This document shows, piece after piece, positions 15,617 to 25,669 of a stretch of 64,000 nucleotides of DNA. Location: NCBI GenBank assembly GCA_031432545.1, contig JAVKGX010000003.1, forward strand, positions 134,012 through 198,011, in the 5' to 3' direction. The first letter of the stretch is position 1, and every line of letters starts with the position of its first letter. This DNA comes from Armatimonadota bacterium. GTDB lineage: Bacteria > Sysuimicrobiota > Sysuimicrobiia > Sysuimicrobiales > Sysuimicrobiaceae. The notes below the pieces were generated by a model. That model was not told where the DNA came from. It did no database searches and saw only the letters and a program-made list of their open reading frames with translations. The position numbers were made by a program, and so were the translations under genes.

Positions 15617-16645
15617 ATGCCGGACGACTTCGGGTACATCAACGCACGGGTCAAGGGCATGCGGTCCCGGTTGTTGCTGCCCGGCCGGATAGAGGAACTG
15701 CTGGCGCTGCCCGACCTCGACGGCTTGCTGGCGGCGCTGGGCAACACGCCCTATGGGCCCGAACTGCAAGAAGCCCTGACGCGCTATCAGGGCATCCGCG
15801 CCGTGGACGAAGCGCTGATGCAGCACTTCCAGAAGAACGTGCGCCGGATCCTCTCGTTCGCCGAGGGCAGGGCCAGGCAGCTGATCGAAGTCGTGTTGAT
15901 GGACTGGGACCTCCACAACCTGCGTGCCGTTCTGCGGGCCAAGCACGCCGGCCGCAACCCGGAGGAGGTCACCGAGAACCTGGTGCCCGCTGGCCAGCTG
16001 ACCGAGGTGCGCCTGCGCGAACTCGCCCAGCAGCCCGACGTCGCGGCGATCGCCTCCACACTGTCGACGTGGGGACACCCGCTGGCGGAGGCGCTGGTGG
16101 AGGGGCTGCGGGACTACCAGGAGACGAAGGACCTATTGGCGCTGGAACTCGGACTGGACCGCCACTACTTCGAGTGGGCGCTGCGGATGGCACGCGGATC
16201 CGGTCGCAGTGAGAGCGTCGTGCGCGAGATCGTCCAGATGGAGATCGATCACACCAACGTCAAGACGGCGCTGAAACTGCAGCGGATCCCGGACCTGCCG
16301 CGTGAGGACAGGCGCCGTTTCTTCCTCCCGGGTGGGGCCGTGGTCTCACCGGAGGTATTTTTGAACCTGGCCGATCCGCAGACGGCGGAGTGGGGCACCC
16401 GGGAGCTGCGCGCCCGCGGCATCCATCCGGAGGGCAGCACGATTGCCGACCAGGAGCGGTCGTTGGACGAGGAGTACGCGCGGCATCTGGCGCGCCTGTA
16501 CCTGGGCGACCCGCTGGCCATCGACGTGGTGATCGGGTTTGTCGCGATGCTGTACAGCGAGATCCGCAACCTGCGGCTGATCGCCCGCAGCAAGGTGCTG
16601 GGCATCCCCCGCGACGTCGTGCGCAGGGAGATGGCCCTTGTGTAG
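15617..16645 (+). CDS. ntpC: V/A-type ATP synthase subunit C (d-like)
   Basis: A 342-residue, all-helical protein of the V-ATPase AC39/C family. It forms the socket between the central stalk and the c ring. It starts D-D-F-G-Y-I-N-A-R-V-K-G-M and contains three pseudo-repeats, with the conserved D-W-D-L-H-N-L-R region and a late segment D-V-V-I-G-F-V-A-M-L-Y-S-E-I-R-N-L-R. Length fits the Thermus homologue (about 323). Gene order E-C-F-A-B-D is conserved. Confidence 0.92.
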   Translation: MPDDFGYINARVKGMRSRLLLPGRIEELLALPDLDGLLAALGNTPYGPELQEALTRYQGIRAVDEALMQHFQKNVRRILSFAEGRARQLIEVVLMDWDLHNLRAVLRAKHAGRNPEEVTENLVPAGQLTEVRLRELAQQPDVAAIASTLSTWGHPLAEALVEGLRDYQETKDLLALELGLDRHYFEWALRMARGSGRSESVVREIVQMEIDHTNVKTALKLQRIPDLPREDRRRFFLPGGAVVSPEVFLNLADPQTAEWGTRELRARGIHPEGSTIADQERSLDEEYARHLARLYLGDPLAIDVVIGFVAMLYSEIRNLRLIARSKVLGIPRDVVRREMALV

Positions 16646-16681
16646 GAACGCGATGAGCGATCAGCCCGCACCAGGCACCTC

Positions 16682-17002
16682 ATGGCCACCCGGATCGCGA
16701 TCCTGACCGATCCCGAGACCGCCACCGGTTTCCGGCTGGCCGGCGTCGAGGTCTTTGAGGCGGACACGCCGCAGGCGGCGCTGGAAATTCTGCGCAGCCT
16801 GATGTCCGGGGACTACGGCCTGGTCGCGGTCAACGAAGCGCTGCTGGCGGGGACGGAAGACGAGCGGGCCCGCCTGATGCGCGGCCGCGACATGCCGATC
16901 CTCGTGCCGTTCCCGGCCCCGAAGGCCCAGCTCGAGTCCGGGGAGGAGTACATCGCCCGGCTGGTCAAGGAGAACATCGGGTTCTACGTGAAGCTGAAGT
17001 AG
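16682..17002 (+). CDS. ntpF: V/A-type ATP synthase subunit F
   Basis: A 106-residue Rossmann-like central-stalk subunit. It begins with the family pattern I-A-I-L-T-D-P-E-T-A-T-G-F-R-L-A-G and has a central Y-G-L-V-A-V-N-E strand. In Thermus this subunit changes conformation and moderates ATP hydrolysis. It lies 19 bases before subunit A, within the ATPase operon. Confidence 0.93.
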   Translation: MATRIAILTDPETATGFRLAGVEVFEADTPQAALEILRSLMSGDYGLVAVNEALLAGTEDERARLMRGRDMPILVPFPAPKAQLESGEEYIARLVKENIGFYVKLK

Positions 17003-17020
17003 GACGAGGGAGGGTACACC

Positions 17021-18793
17021 ATGGCCAGCGCTGGCCGAATCGTCAAGATCTCCGGCCCGGCGGTGATCGCCGAGGGGATTCCCGGGGCACGGATGTACGA
17101 CATCGTGAAGGTCGGGCAAGAGGGGCTGCTCGGCGAGATCATCCGCCTCGACGGCCCGACGGCGTTCGTCCAGGTCTACGAGGACACCTCGGGCCTATAC
17201 GTCGGCGAGCCGGTCGTGTCCACGGGCGGACCGCTGATGGTCGAGCTCGGCCCCGGGATGTTGAACGCGATCTACGACGGCGTCCAGCGCCCGCTGAACG
17301 TCATCCAAGAGCGCGAGCAAACCCCCTTCATCCGCCGCGGTGTGGTCGTCCACAGCATCGATCGGGAGCGCACGTGGGAGTTTGAGCCGGGGGTAGCACC
17401 CGGTGACGAGGTCGGCCCCGGGGACGTGCTGGGCACCGTAAGGGAGTTCACGTTCACGCACCGCATCCTCGTCCCGCCAGACCACCGCGGGGGCCGGATC
17501 GCCGACGTCCGGGCCGGTTCGTACACGGTCGAGGCACCCGTCGTCCGGTTCGAGGACGGATCCACACTCAGTATGCTGCACCGGTGGCCTGTGCGGCAGC
17601 CGCGGCCCGTCCGGCGCAAACTCGATCCACGCGAGCCGTTCCTGACTGGCCAGCGGATCTTCGACGTGCTGTTCCCGATTGCGATGGGCGGGACGGCGGC
17701 GATCCCGGGTCCGTTCGGATCCGGGAAGACCGTCATGCAGCAGTCGCTCGCCAAGTGGGGCAACGCGCAGGTGATCGTCTACGTCGGGTGCGGAGAGCGC
17801 GGAAACGAGATGACCGACGTCCTGGTCGAATTCCCGGAACTCGAAGACCCGCTCACCGGCCGTCCTTTGATGGAGCGCACCATCCTCGTCGCGAACACGT
17901 CGAACATGCCGGTGGCCGCCCGCGAGGCCTCGATCTACGTCGGCGTGACGATGGCCGAGTACTTCCGGGACCAGGGCTATTCGGTGGCGCTGATGGCCGA
18001 CTCCACGAGCCGCTGGGCCGAAGCGCTGCGGGAGATCTCCTCGCGTCTGGAGGAGATGCCCGCCGAGGAAGGCTACCCGCCCTATTTGGCCGCGAAGCTG
18101 GCGGCGTTCTACGAGCGGGCCGGCCGCGCCGTGCTCGTCGGGAAGCCCGAGCGCAACGGATCGATCACGATCATCGGCGCCGTCTCCCCGCCGGGCGGCG
18201 ACCTGTCCGAGCCGGTCACCCAGTCGACGCTGAGGATCGTGGGCACGTTCTGGTCGCTGGACGCCAGCCTGGCCAACCGCCGGCACTTCCCGGCGATCAA
18301 CTGGAACCGCTCGTACAGCCTGTACGCGGTCGGGTTGGAGCGCTGGTATCGGGAGAACGTAGCCGAGGACTTCGTCGAAGCCCGCAACGAGATCTCCGCG
18401 CTGCTGGCGCGGGAGGCGGAGCTGCTCGAGATCGTCCAGCTCGTCGGTCCCGACGCGCTGCAGGACGAGCAGCGTCTGGTGGTCGAGGTCGGGAAGATGA
18501 TCCGCGAGGACTTCCTGCAGCAGTCGGCCTACTCGGACGTAGACGCCTACTGCCCGCCCGAGAAGTCCTACGGCATGGCCAAGGTGATCCTCGCCTTCTA
18601 CCACGCCGCCTCCGATGCGCTGCGCCGCGGGGCGATGACGATCGACGATCTGCTCAACCTGCCGCTGCAGGCGGAGATCGCGCGGCTGAAGGAAGTGAGG
18701 CGCGAAGACTGGGAAGCCCGCTATACGGACATCATGAACCGGATCCCGCAGGCGTTCGGGGCGGCGGTCCCCGCGGCGGCGACGGGGGCATGA
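17021..18793 (+). CDS. ntpA: V/A-type ATP synthase catalytic subunit A
   Basis: A 590-residue catalytic subunit. The P-loop reads G-P-F-G-S-G-K-T at about residues 229-236, followed by the catalytic-Glu region G-C-G-E-R-G-N-E and the non-homologous insert typical of V/A-type A subunits upstream (about 110-200). The arginine-containing [14 protein letters not shown] segment is intact. ATG 17021 has GAGGGAGGG upstream. All catalytic features are present, so the enzyme should be active; direction (synthesis or hydrolysis) cannot be read from the sequence. Confidence 0.97.
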   Translation: MASAGRIVKISGPAVIAEGIPGARMYDIVKVGQEGLLGEIIRLDGPTAFVQVYEDTSGLYVGEPVVSTGGPLMVELGPGMLNAIYDGVQRPLNVIQEREQTPFIRRGVVVHSIDRERTWEFEPGVAPGDEVGPGDVLGTVREFTFTHRILVPPDHRGGRIADVRAGSYTVEAPVVRFEDGSTLSMLHRWPVRQPRPVRRKLDPREPFLTGQRIFDVLFPIAMGGTAAIPGPFGSGKTVMQQSLAKWGNAQVIVYVGCGERGNEMTDVLVEFPELEDPLTGRPLMERTILVANTSNMPVAAREASIYVGVTMAEYFRDQGYSVALMADSTSRWAEALREISSRLEEMPAEEGYPPYLAAKLAAFYERAGRAVLVGKPERNGSITIIGAVSPPGGDLSEPVTQSTLRIVGTFWSLDASLANRRHFPAINWNRSYSLYAVGLERWYRENVAEDFVEARNEISALLAREAELLEIVQLVGPDALQDEQRLVVEVGKMIREDFLQQSAYSDVDAYCPPEKSYGMAKVILAFYHAASDALRRGAMTIDDLLNLPLQAEIARLKEVRREDWEARYTDIMNRIPQAFGAAVPAAATGA

Positions 18794-18805
18794 GGGAGGC
18801 CGGCG

Positions 18806-20230
18806 ATGGAACTGGCGACGAAACGGTATCAGTCCCTCAGCTACATCTCGGGTCCGCTGCTGTTCGTGGAAGGTGCGCGCGACCTCTCCTACGGCGCGAT
18901 CGTCAACATCCACGTCGGAGACGGCAGCGTGCGCGGCGGCCAGGTGATCGAGGTGTCCGAGAAGACCGCGGTCATCCAGGTGTTCGAGGAAACCCGCGGG
19001 CTGGACCTGGCGACGACCTCGATCAGCCTCCGCGAGGACGTGGCCCGCATCGGCGTCAGCCGTGAGATGATCGGCCGCCGGTTCAACGGGCTCGGGGAGC
19101 CGATCGACGGCCTGCCGCCGATCATCCCAGAAAAGCGCGTTCCCGTGATCGGTTCGCCCATCAACCCGGTGGCGCGCGAGAAGCCCGCGGAGTTCATCCA
19201 GACCGGGATCAGCACGATCGACGGCCTGAACACGTTGGTGCGGGGGCAGAAGTTGCCCATCTTCTCGGGATCGGGCCTGCCGGGCAATGAGATCGCCGCG
19301 CAGATCGCGCGGCAGGCGAAGGTCCCCGGACAAGAAGAGGCGTTCGCCGTCGTGTTCGCCGCGATGGGGATCACGCAGCGCGAAGCCTCGTTCTTCATCG
19401 AGGAGTTCGAGTCCACGGGTGCGCTGAGCCGTTCGGTGGTGTTCATGAACCTGGCCGACGATCCAACGATCGAACGGCTGATGACGCCGCGCGTGGCGCT
19501 GACGACCGCGGAGTACCTCGCGTTCGAGCTGGACACCCACGTGCTGGTGATCCTCACGGACATGACAAACTACTGCGAGGCGCTGCGCGAGATCGGCGCC
19601 GCGCGTGAGGAGATCCCCGGCCGTCGTGGGTATCCCGGGTACATGTACACCGACCTGGCCACGATCTACGAACGGGCGGGCAAGATCCGCGGGAAGAAGG
19701 GGTCGATCACCCAGATCCCGATCCTGTCGATGCCCGACGACGACATCACCCACCCGATCCCAGACCTCACCGGCTACATCACCGAGGGGCAGATCCTGTT
19801 GAGCCGGGGGCTGCACCGCCAGGGCATCTATCCGCCGATCACGCCCCCGGGATCCCTGTCACGGCTGATGAACAACGGGATCGGAAAGGGCCGGACGCGG
19901 GAGGACCACAAGCAGGTCTCCGACCAGCTCTACTCCGCCTACGCGAACGGGCTGGACCTGCGGCGGCTGGTGGCGATCATCGGCGAGGAAGCTCTGACCG
20001 ACCTGGACCGGCTGTACCTGAAGTTCGCCGAAGAGTTCGAGCGCGTCTTCATCGGTCAGGGCAACACGGACCGGTCGATCGAGGAGACGCTGACGCTGGG
20101 ATGGGGGCTGCTGTCGGTGTTCCCCAAGACCGAGCTCAAGCGGTTGAGCCAGGATCACATCAACAAGTACTATGGTGCGGCGATGGAGGAGATCTGGGGC
20201 CGAAAGGGAGATCGGTTGAGTCAGATGTGA
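18806..20230 (+). CDS. ntpB: V/A-type ATP synthase regulatory subunit B
   Basis: A 474-residue non-catalytic subunit that alternates with A in the head. The P-loop position carries the degenerate G-S-G-L-P-G-N-E typical of B subunits. The conserved [13 protein letters not shown] segment and the [11 protein letters not shown] stretch are intact. The start ATG 18806 is 12 bases after subunit A with GAGGGAGG. It is followed by subunit D. Confidence 0.97.
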   Translation: MELATKRYQSLSYISGPLLFVEGARDLSYGAIVNIHVGDGSVRGGQVIEVSEKTAVIQVFEETRGLDLATTSISLREDVARIGVSREMIGRRFNGLGEPIDGLPPIIPEKRVPVIGSPINPVAREKPAEFIQTGISTIDGLNTLVRGQKLPIFSGSGLPGNEIAAQIARQAKVPGQEEAFAVVFAAMGITQREASFFIEEFESTGALSRSVVFMNLADDPTIERLMTPRVALTTAEYLAFELDTHVLVILTDMTNYCEALREIGAAREEIPGRRGYPGYMYTDLATIYERAGKIRGKKGSITQIPILSMPDDDITHPIPDLTGYITEGQILLSRGLHRQGIYPPITPPGSLSRLMNNGIGKGRTREDHKQVSDQLYSAYANGLDLRRLVAIIGEEALTDLDRLYLKFAEEFERVFIGQGNTDRSIEETLTLGWGLLSVFPKTELKRLSQDHINKYYGAAMEEIWGRKGDRLSQM

Positions 20231-20306
20231 GCGAGCAGCCCCGGCGAGACGCCGTGGCGGCCGACGTCGAAGCGAGGAAGTCCCGGTACGGGCTCCGGAC
20301 AGATTG

Positions 20307-20951
20307 ATGCAGACGCTGAGTCCCACCCGCATGAACCTGCTGCAGCGCAAGAACCAGTTGCGCATCGCGCGGCAGGGCGTCGATCTGCTCAAGCGCAAGC
20401 GGGACGCGTTGGTGGCGGACTTCTTCAACGTGGTGCGCCAGGCGCTGGCCGCGCGCGAGCGGCTGAACGCGGCGTGCGAGAAGGCCTACGTCGTGCTGAG
20501 CCTGGCCAAGGCGGTCGAGGGGCGGCAGGCACTGGAGGCCGCGTCGATGGCGGACAGCCGGCGGCTGCTGGTGAACGTCGAGATCCACAACATCTGGGGA
20601 ATCAAGGTGCCGGAAGTGCGTGCCCCGGAAGTCCGTCGGCCGGTGCTGGAACGCGGGATGAACCCCGCGGCGGTGAGCGCCCGCACCATCGAGAGCGCTG
20701 ACAACTTCGAGGAAGTGGTGGCCGCGATCCTCGAGGTGGCCAGCACGGAGATCAAGCTGCGCAAGATCGGCGAGGAGATCAAGAAGACCACTCGTCGCGT
20801 CAACGCGCTGGAGCAAATCGTGATCCCGCGCATCCAGGTGGAGATCCGTTACATCAACGACGTGCTGGAGCAGCGGGCCCGCGAGGATGTCTTCCGGCTG
20901 AAGCGCATCAAGAAGAAGCTGGAAGCCAAACACGCAGCGGCCAGCCCGTGA
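20307..20951 (+). CDS. ntpD: V/A-type ATP synthase subunit D
   Basis: A 214-residue rotor shaft protein, two long helices forming a coiled coil. It opens with S-P-T-R-M-N-L-L-Q-R-K-N-Q-L-R-I-A, the family N-terminal pattern, and has the late segment V-N-A-L-E-Q-I-V-I-P-R. ATG 20307 is preferred over TTG 20304; ATG 20331 would also keep the core. It is the last ATPase gene. The stop overlaps nothing, and a new promoter follows. Confidence 0.94.
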   Translation: MQTLSPTRMNLLQRKNQLRIARQGVDLLKRKRDALVADFFNVVRQALAARERLNAACEKAYVVLSLAKAVEGRQALEAASMADSRRLLVNVEIHNIWGIKVPEVRAPEVRRPVLERGMNPAAVSARTIESADNFEEVVAAILEVASTEIKLRKIGEEIKKTTRRVNALEQIVIPRIQVEIRYINDVLEQRAREDVFRLKRIKKKLEAKHAAASP

Positions 20952-21018
20952 GCGAGCAGCGGCGGACGCCACACGGGGGGCGGAGTGCCCGACCAGCGCT
21001 TCTCCTCGACCACCCCCG

Positions 21019-21024
21019 TATACT
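21019..21024 (+). promoter_or_regulatory. -10 element placing transcription start at the DUF881 start codon
   Basis: TATACT at 21019-21024 matches the -10 consensus at five of six positions and ends six bases before the GTG at 21031. A transcript begun at the usual distance would be leaderless. I see no clear -35 and no Shine-Dalgarno site, which fits the leaderless arrangement common in Deinococcus-Thermus. Confidence 0.4.
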
Positions 21025-21030
21025 GGAACC

Positions 21031-21768
21031 GTGATGCGGCGCCTCCCCTTCACGCGCCTGCAAATTGTCCTCACCGCGGTGCTGCTGGCCGCGGGATTCC
21101 TGGTGGCCTGGCAGCTCCGGATCGAGAACCTGGTCCGCCGGGAGCTGCGCATCTCCTCTCAGCGCCTGGAAGAGCTGGCGTTCCTGCTGGAAGAACAGGC
21201 CCGTTACCGCGAGCGGCTGGAGGCCGAAATTGCCAGCCTGCGGGATCAGCTCGCGGCCTACGAGGACGCTGCGGCCCGCGACCAGGGGGCGTTGCTCCAG
21301 GTGCGCCGACAGCTGCGGGCGCTGCGGCTTCAGGCGGGACTGGAAGCAGTTGCGGGTCCGGGCGTGGTGGTCGAGATGCGCGACAGCCTGCGGCCGCTGC
21401 AGCCGGGAGACGACCCCAACCTTACGATCATCCACTATACGGACATACACGCGGTCGTCGCCGCGCTGTGGGCCGCCGGCGCCGAGGCCGTGGCGTTGAA
21501 CGGCGAACGCATCGTCGCCAGCACGGGCCTGAGCTGTGTGGGCACGACCATCCTGTGCAACGCGAAACGCATCGCTCCTCCGTACGTCGTCACGGCGATC
21601 GGCGACCCGGGAAAACTCTACGAGGCCCTGACGGGCCCCGGCAGCCCCGTGCGTCTGCTGCGGGCCTTCGACTTCCCGGTCCAGGTCACACGGGCGCGGC
21701 GGCTGGTGGTGCCTGCGTACCGCGGCGGCTTCCGCTTCTCGCACGTCAGACCCGATACGAGCGACTGA
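21031..21768 (+). CDS. DUF881 (YlxW/YlxX-like) membrane-anchored protein
   Basis: A 245-residue protein with one N-terminal membrane helix (about 10-28), a 60-residue coiled coil (L-E-E-L-A-F-L-L-E-E-Q-A-R-Y-R-E-R-L-E), and a C-terminal DUF881 domain with G-P-G-V-V-V-E-M-R-D and N-G-E-R-I-V-A-S-T. In Firmicutes, DUF881 genes sit beside the division gene sbp, as here (22 bases apart). Function is unknown; association with division or envelope genes is the main clue. GTG 21031 or ATG 21034 may start it. Confidence 0.8.
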   Translation: MMRRLPFTRLQIVLTAVLLAAGFLVAWQLRIENLVRRELRISSQRLEELAFLLEEQARYRERLEAEIASLRDQLAAYEDAAARDQGALLQVRRQLRALRLQAGLEAVAGPGVVVEMRDSLRPLQPGDDPNLTIIHYTDIHAVVAALWAAGAEAVALNGERIVASTGLSCVGTTILCNAKRIAPPYVVTAIGDPGKLYEALTGPGSPVRLLRAFDFPVQVTRARRLVVPAYRGGFRFSHVRPDTSD

Positions 21769-21789
21769 CTTCCTGCCGGGGGTGTCGTC

Positions 21790-22164
21790 ATGTGGCTACC
21801 TCTCGTCGGCCTGATCGCAGGTGTTCTGCTCGGGCTCCTCGTGGGCATCGAGATTCCGCTGGGCTTCGTCAAGTACACGGCCATCGCCGTGCTCGCGGCC
21901 CTGGACACGATCCTCGGTGGGGTGCGGGCACAGCTGGAGAAGCGGTTCGATCTGATGGTGTTCACAAGCGGATTCCTCGTGAACACCTCGTTCGCCGCGC
22001 TGCTGACCGCGATCGGGGACCTGCTCGGGGTGGACATCTACCTGGGGGCGGTGATCGTGTTCAGCATGCGGATCTTCGACAACGTGAGCTACGTCCGCCG
22101 GGACCTGCTGCGCCCGTACACGCGTGAGGGTGGGGCGGCAGCGCAGACTGCGGTGGACGGCTGA
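21790..22164 (+). CDS. sbp: DUF1290 small basic protein (Sbp)
   Basis: A 124-residue protein with three to four membrane helices. It shows the family pattern [21 protein letters not shown] and [18 protein letters not shown]. Sbp-family genes are found in Gram-positive division clusters next to DUF881 and ftsA/Z; their role is unknown. A 5-bp hairpin (CCCGTTTCACGGG) lies in the 50-base gap before gap, without a T-run. Confidence 0.85.
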   Translation: MWLPLVGLIAGVLLGLLVGIEIPLGFVKYTAIAVLAALDTILGGVRAQLEKRFDLMVFTSGFLVNTSFAALLTAIGDLLGVDIYLGAVIVFSMRIFDNVSYVRRDLLRPYTREGGAAAQTAVDG

Positions 22165-22214
22165 TCTACGGGCGTCCCGTTTCACGGGTGGCCAACGGCA
22201 GGAGGAGGATTCCG

Positions 22215-23228
22215 ATGGCGGTGCGTGTGGGCATCAACGGCTTTGGAAGGATCGGACGGCAGGCGCTGAAGGCGATGCGTGAGCGCGCCCGGGGCGTCGT
22301 GCAGGTCGTGGCGGTTAACGATCTGGTCGACGCCGAGATGAACGCGCACCTGTTCAAGTACGACACCAACTACGGGATGTATCCGGGCAGCGTGGAGGTG
22401 CGCGACGGGGCCATCGTCATCGACGGAGACGAGATCCGGGTGTTCGCCCAGCGCGACCCGGCAGCCGTCCCGTGGCGCGACGTGGGCGTGGAACTCGTCG
22501 TGGAGTCGACCGGACTGTTCACCGACGCGAACCGGGCGCGGGGGCACATCGAGGCCGGAGCGAAGAGGGTCATCATCTCCGCGCCGGCCAAGAACGAGGA
22601 TCTGACGATCGTGCTGGGCGTCAACGAGGACCGGTACGATCCCAGCCGCCACCGCATCGTCTCGAACGCGTCCTGCACGACGAACGGGCTCGCGCCGGTG
22701 GCGCGCGTGCTGTACGAGGAGTTCGGGATCGACAAGGGCGTGCTGACGACCGTCCACGCCTACACGAACACGCAGCGGCTTCTGGACCTGGCGGCGGCGG
22801 ACCCGCGTGATGCGCGCGCCGCCCCGATGAACATCGTCCCGTCGGAGACGGGCGCGGCCAAGGCCGTAGGGCTGGTGATCCCGGAGCTGCAGGGCAAGTT
22901 CACGGGGATGGCCTTCCGGGTTCCCGTGTCCACCGTCTCGGTGATCGACTTCACGGCGGTGACCCGGCGGGACGTCGACAAGGCGACGGTGAATGAGACG
23001 ATGAAGCGCTGGTCCGAGGAGAAGTTGCGAGGGATCCTCGCGTACACCGAGGAGCCGCTGGTGAGCAGCGACCTGAAGGGGAACGAACACTCGTCGATCT
23101 TCAGCGCGATGGACACGCTGGTCGTGGGCGGCAACCTGGTCAAGGTGATCGCGTGGTACGACAACGAGTGGGGGTACGCATGTCGGGTGGCGGACCTGGC
23201 ACGATACATGGCGGAGAGAGGGGTGTAG
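22215..23228 (+). CDS. gap: Glyceraldehyde-3-phosphate dehydrogenase, type I
   Basis: A 337-residue glycolytic dehydrogenase that oxidises glyceraldehyde 3-phosphate to 1,3-bisphosphoglycerate. The N-terminal Rossmann motif is [10 protein letters not shown], and N-D-L-V-D carries the aspartate that favours NAD over NADP. The catalytic cysteine is in S-N-A-S-C-T-T-N, and the substrate loop in [12 protein letters not shown] 22215 follows GGAGGAGG; upstream in-frame codons are not family-like. It heads the gap-pgk-tpiA-secG order known from many Gram-positive and related genomes. No cggR-type regulator is present. Confidence 0.97.
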   Translation: MAVRVGINGFGRIGRQALKAMRERARGVVQVVAVNDLVDAEMNAHLFKYDTNYGMYPGSVEVRDGAIVIDGDEIRVFAQRDPAAVPWRDVGVELVVESTGLFTDANRARGHIEAGAKRVIISAPAKNEDLTIVLGVNEDRYDPSRHRIVSNASCTTNGLAPVARVLYEEFGIDKGVLTTVHAYTNTQRLLDLAAADPRDARAAPMNIVPSETGAAKAVGLVIPELQGKFTGMAFRVPVSTVSVIDFTAVTRRDVDKATVNETMKRWSEEKLRGILAYTEEPLVSSDLKGNEHSSIFSAMDTLVVGGNLVKVIAWYDNEWGYACRVADLARYMAERGV

Positions 23229-23268
23229 CGGCCGCCCCCCTGCGCCTGGCAGCATTTGTGCAACGGAG

Positions 23269-24477
23269 ATGACGAAGAAGACCGTCCGGGACGTAGACGT
23301 CCGCGGCAGGCGGGTCCTGGTGCGGGTGGATTTCAACGTTCCGCTGGACGACAGAGGAACGATCACCGACGACCGCCGGATCCGCGAAGCGCTGCCGACG
23401 ATTCGCCACCTGCTCGATGCAGGCGCTGCGGTCATCCTCATGTCGCACCTGGGGCGTCCGAAGGGCAAGGTGGTCGAGTCGTTGCGGCTGCGCCCGGTGG
23501 GCCGTCGCCTCGCCGAGCTGCTGGGGCGGTCCGTGGCGACGCTGGGCGACTGCGTCGGCGAGGAGGTCGAGGGTGCCGTCGCCCGCATGGAGCCCGGGGA
23601 CGTCGTGCTGCTGGAGAACCTCCGGTTCCATCCCGAAGAGGAGGCGAACGACCCAAAGTTCGCTGCACGCCTCGCACGGTTGGGCGACCTGTACGTCAAC
23701 GATGCGTTCGGGACCGCCCACCGGGCCCACGCGTCGACGGTCGGGGTCGCGCGGTACCTCCCCGCGGTCGCCGGGCTGCTGATGGACAAGGAGATTCGTT
23801 TCCTCAGCCGCGTACTCGAAAGCCCCGACCGTCCGCTCGTGGCCGTCCTGGGGGGCAAGAAGGTGTCTGACAAGATCGGGGTCGTGCGTAACCTCCTGAC
23901 GCTGGCCGATAGCGTCCTGATCGGAGGTGGGATGGCCTACACGTTCTTGCGGGCGCAGGGGCACAGGGTGGGCGCCTCGCTCCTGGAGGAAGACAGAGTC
24001 GCGCTGGCGGCGGAGTTGCTGGAGCAAGCGCAACGCTCGGGCGTCGAGCTGCTGCTGCCCTCCGACGTCGTGGTGGCCGACCGGTTGGCCCCCGAGGCGC
24101 GGACCCAGGTCGTCTCCGCCGACGCCATCCCGGACGGGTGGATCGGCCTGGACATCGGCCCGCAGACCGCGCGCCGCTTCGCGCAGATCGTTCGGGGCGC
24201 CGGCCTGGTCGTCTGGAATGGACCCATGGGTGTCTTCGAAATGCAGCCGTTCGCAGCCGGCACGCGCGCGATCGCCGAGGCGGTGGCGGAGTGCGGGGGA
24301 ACCGTGATCGTCGGCGGGGGGGACTCCGCGGCGGCACTCGAGCAGTTCGGCCTCGCCGATCGGGTGGACCACATCAGCACCGGTGGCGGGGCCTCCCTGG
24401 AGTTTCTCGAGGGCAGGCAGCTGCCCGGGATCGCCGTCCTGCAAGACGACGACGCCCCACCGGACGACGGGGAGTAG
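23269..24477 (+). CDS. pgk: Phosphoglycerate kinase
   Basis: A 402-residue two-domain kinase that makes ATP from 1,3-bisphosphoglycerate. Motifs include R-V-D-F-N-V-P-L-D near the N terminus, H-L-G-R-P-K-G, the hinge region with G-G-K-K-V-S-D-K-I, and [10 protein letters not shown] near the C terminus. Length is standard. The start ATG 23269 lies 40 bases after gap. It is not fused to triose-phosphate isomerase as in Thermotoga; tpiA follows three bases later. Confidence 0.97.
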   Translation: MTKKTVRDVDVRGRRVLVRVDFNVPLDDRGTITDDRRIREALPTIRHLLDAGAAVILMSHLGRPKGKVVESLRLRPVGRRLAELLGRSVATLGDCVGEEVEGAVARMEPGDVVLLENLRFHPEEEANDPKFAARLARLGDLYVNDAFGTAHRAHASTVGVARYLPAVAGLLMDKEIRFLSRVLESPDRPLVAVLGGKKVSDKIGVVRNLLTLADSVLIGGGMAYTFLRAQGHRVGASLLEEDRVALAAELLEQAQRSGVELLLPSDVVVADRLAPEARTQVVSADAIPDGWIGLDIGPQTARRFAQIVRGAGLVVWNGPMGVFEMQPFAAGTRAIAEAVAECGGTVIVGGGDSAAALEQFGLADRVDHISTGGGASLEFLEGRQLPGIAVLQDDDAPPDDGE

Positions 24478-24480
24478 CGG

Positions 24481-25254
24481 ATGCGGGCGCGCCTACCCCT
24501 CATCGCCGCGAACTGGAAGATGCACAAGACTGCCGGCGAGGCGCACGCCTTCTGCGATGTCGCGCTCCCGCGGTTGCTCGCGCTGACCGACGACGTGGAG
24601 GTGGCGCTGTGCCCCCCGTTCACGGCCCTGCACGCGGTCGCAGAGCGCGTTCGGGCGACACCGGTCCGCCTGGGGGCGCAGGACCTCCACTGGGAGCGGG
24701 CGGGTGCGTTCACAGGGGAGGTGTCCGGTCCGATGCTCGTCGCCGCCGGCTGCACGTACGTGATCGTGGGGCACTCGGAGCGGCGCGAGCTGTTCGCAGA
24801 GACCGACGATCGGGTGCGGCGGAAGGTGAGGGCGGCCTTCGACGCGGGGCTGGTGCCCATCCTGTGCGTCGGCGAGACGCTTCGGGAGCGCCAGGACCGC
24901 CTCACCGAGGAGCGGATCGCCGCACAGCTGGCCGAGGGAACCGCGTCCATCACGTCCGAGGAGGCCGCACGGTTGGTCATCGCCTACGAGCCGGTCTGGG
25001 CGATCGGCACCGGCCGTGCCGCCACCCCCGAAGACGCGCGCCGCGTCATCGGATGGATCCGGGACGTGATGCGCCAGCGCTTCGGCCCGTCGGCGGACCG
25101 GATGCGCATCCAGTACGGGGGCAGCGTCAATCCGGACAACGCCGCCGGCTTCCTGCAGCACCCGGAGATCGACGGGTCGCTGGTCGGCGGCGCGAGCCTG
25201 GACCCGGAGGCGTTCGTCCGGATCGTCGAGGCGGCGTTGCCCGCGAGGGTGTAG
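24481..25254 (+). CDS. tpiA: Triose-phosphate isomerase
   Basis: A 257-residue TIM barrel. Catalytic residues are visible: Lys 13 in N-W-K-M-H, His in V-G-H-S-E-R-R-E (about residue 100), and Glu in A-Y-E-P-V-W-A-I-G-T-G (about residue 170). The phosphate loop Y-G-G-S-V-N-P-D-N-A is intact. ATG 24481 sits three bases after the pgk stop, so the two are likely coupled in translation. Confidence 0.97.
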   Translation: MRARLPLIAANWKMHKTAGEAHAFCDVALPRLLALTDDVEVALCPPFTALHAVAERVRATPVRLGAQDLHWERAGAFTGEVSGPMLVAAGCTYVIVGHSERRELFAETDDRVRRKVRAAFDAGLVPILCVGETLRERQDRLTEERIAAQLAEGTASITSEEAARLVIAYEPVWAIGTGRAATPEDARRVIGWIRDVMRQRFGPSADRMRIQYGGSVNPDNAAGFLQHPEIDGSLVGGASLDPEAFVRIVEAALPARV

Positions 25255-25288
25255 CATCCAGTTGCAGGTCGGCTGCACTTCAGGGGGT

Positions 25289-25317
25289 TTGCCGACGGGG
25301 TGGCCGTCTGTTAGCAT
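25289..25317 (+). promoter_or_regulatory. Candidate promoter for secG
   Basis: TTGCCG (25289-25294) and TAGCAT (25312-25317) are 17 bases apart; each matches consensus at four of six positions. It would start transcription near 25324, between the possible ATG at 25316 and the TTG at 25352, which supports the TTG as the true secG start. secG may also be read through from tpiA. Confidence 0.35.
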
Positions 25318-25351
25318 GGCGGAGGTTGTTGACGCCAAACGAGGTGGGACT

Positions 25352-25573
25352 TTGGACAGGGCGCTTCTGATCGTGCACTTCGTGCTGGCGGCCACGCTGA
25401 TCGGGCTGGTCATCCTCCAGGGACCCAAGGGCGAAGGCCTGGGAGCCATCGGCGGCAGCGCGCGGCTGTTCCACGGCCCTCGGCCCCGCGAGACGTTTTT
25501 CACGCGCACGACGGCCATCTTCTCGGTGCTCTTCGCGCTCAGCGCCATGTACCTGGCCTTCGTTCCCCGCTGA
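25352..25573 (+). CDS. secG: Preprotein translocase subunit SecG
   Basis: A 73-residue, two-helix subunit of the Sec channel. The family motif G-P-K-G-E-G-L-G-A-I-G-G follows the first helix (L-L-I-V-H-F-V-L-A-A-T-L-I-G-L-V-I-L-Q), and F-F-T-R-T-T-A-I-F precedes the second. TTG 25352 has GAGGTGGG about five bases upstream and puts the first helix at the N terminus, as usual. ATG 25316 would add 12 residues without homology. It lies 97 bases before tRNA-Leu. Confidence 0.88.
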   Translation: MDRALLIVHFVLAATLIGLVILQGPKGEGLGAIGGSARLFHGPRPRETFFTRTTAIFSVLFALSAMYLAFVPR

Positions 25574-25618
25574 TCGAGACATCTCGGACCGTCTGTGGTG
25601 CGTGGTCGGTTGGCTCGC

Positions 25619-25624
25619 TATAAT
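25619..25624 (+). promoter_or_regulatory. Consensus -10 element upstream of tRNA-Leu
   Basis: A perfect TATAAT lies 45 bases before the 5' end of the tRNA. No -35 close to consensus is seen at 16-18 bases. The tRNA therefore probably has its own promoter, in addition to any read-through from secG. Confidence 0.45.
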
Positions 25625-25669
25625 CCAAAGGCGGAGGTTCGACGAAGACGTGGTCGGCCTCCACGTTGT

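Noticed and set aside
17195-19816. Minus-strand frame of over 870 codons opposite the ATPase A and B genes
   Set aside because: Antisense to two highly conserved genes, with no recognisable protein features.
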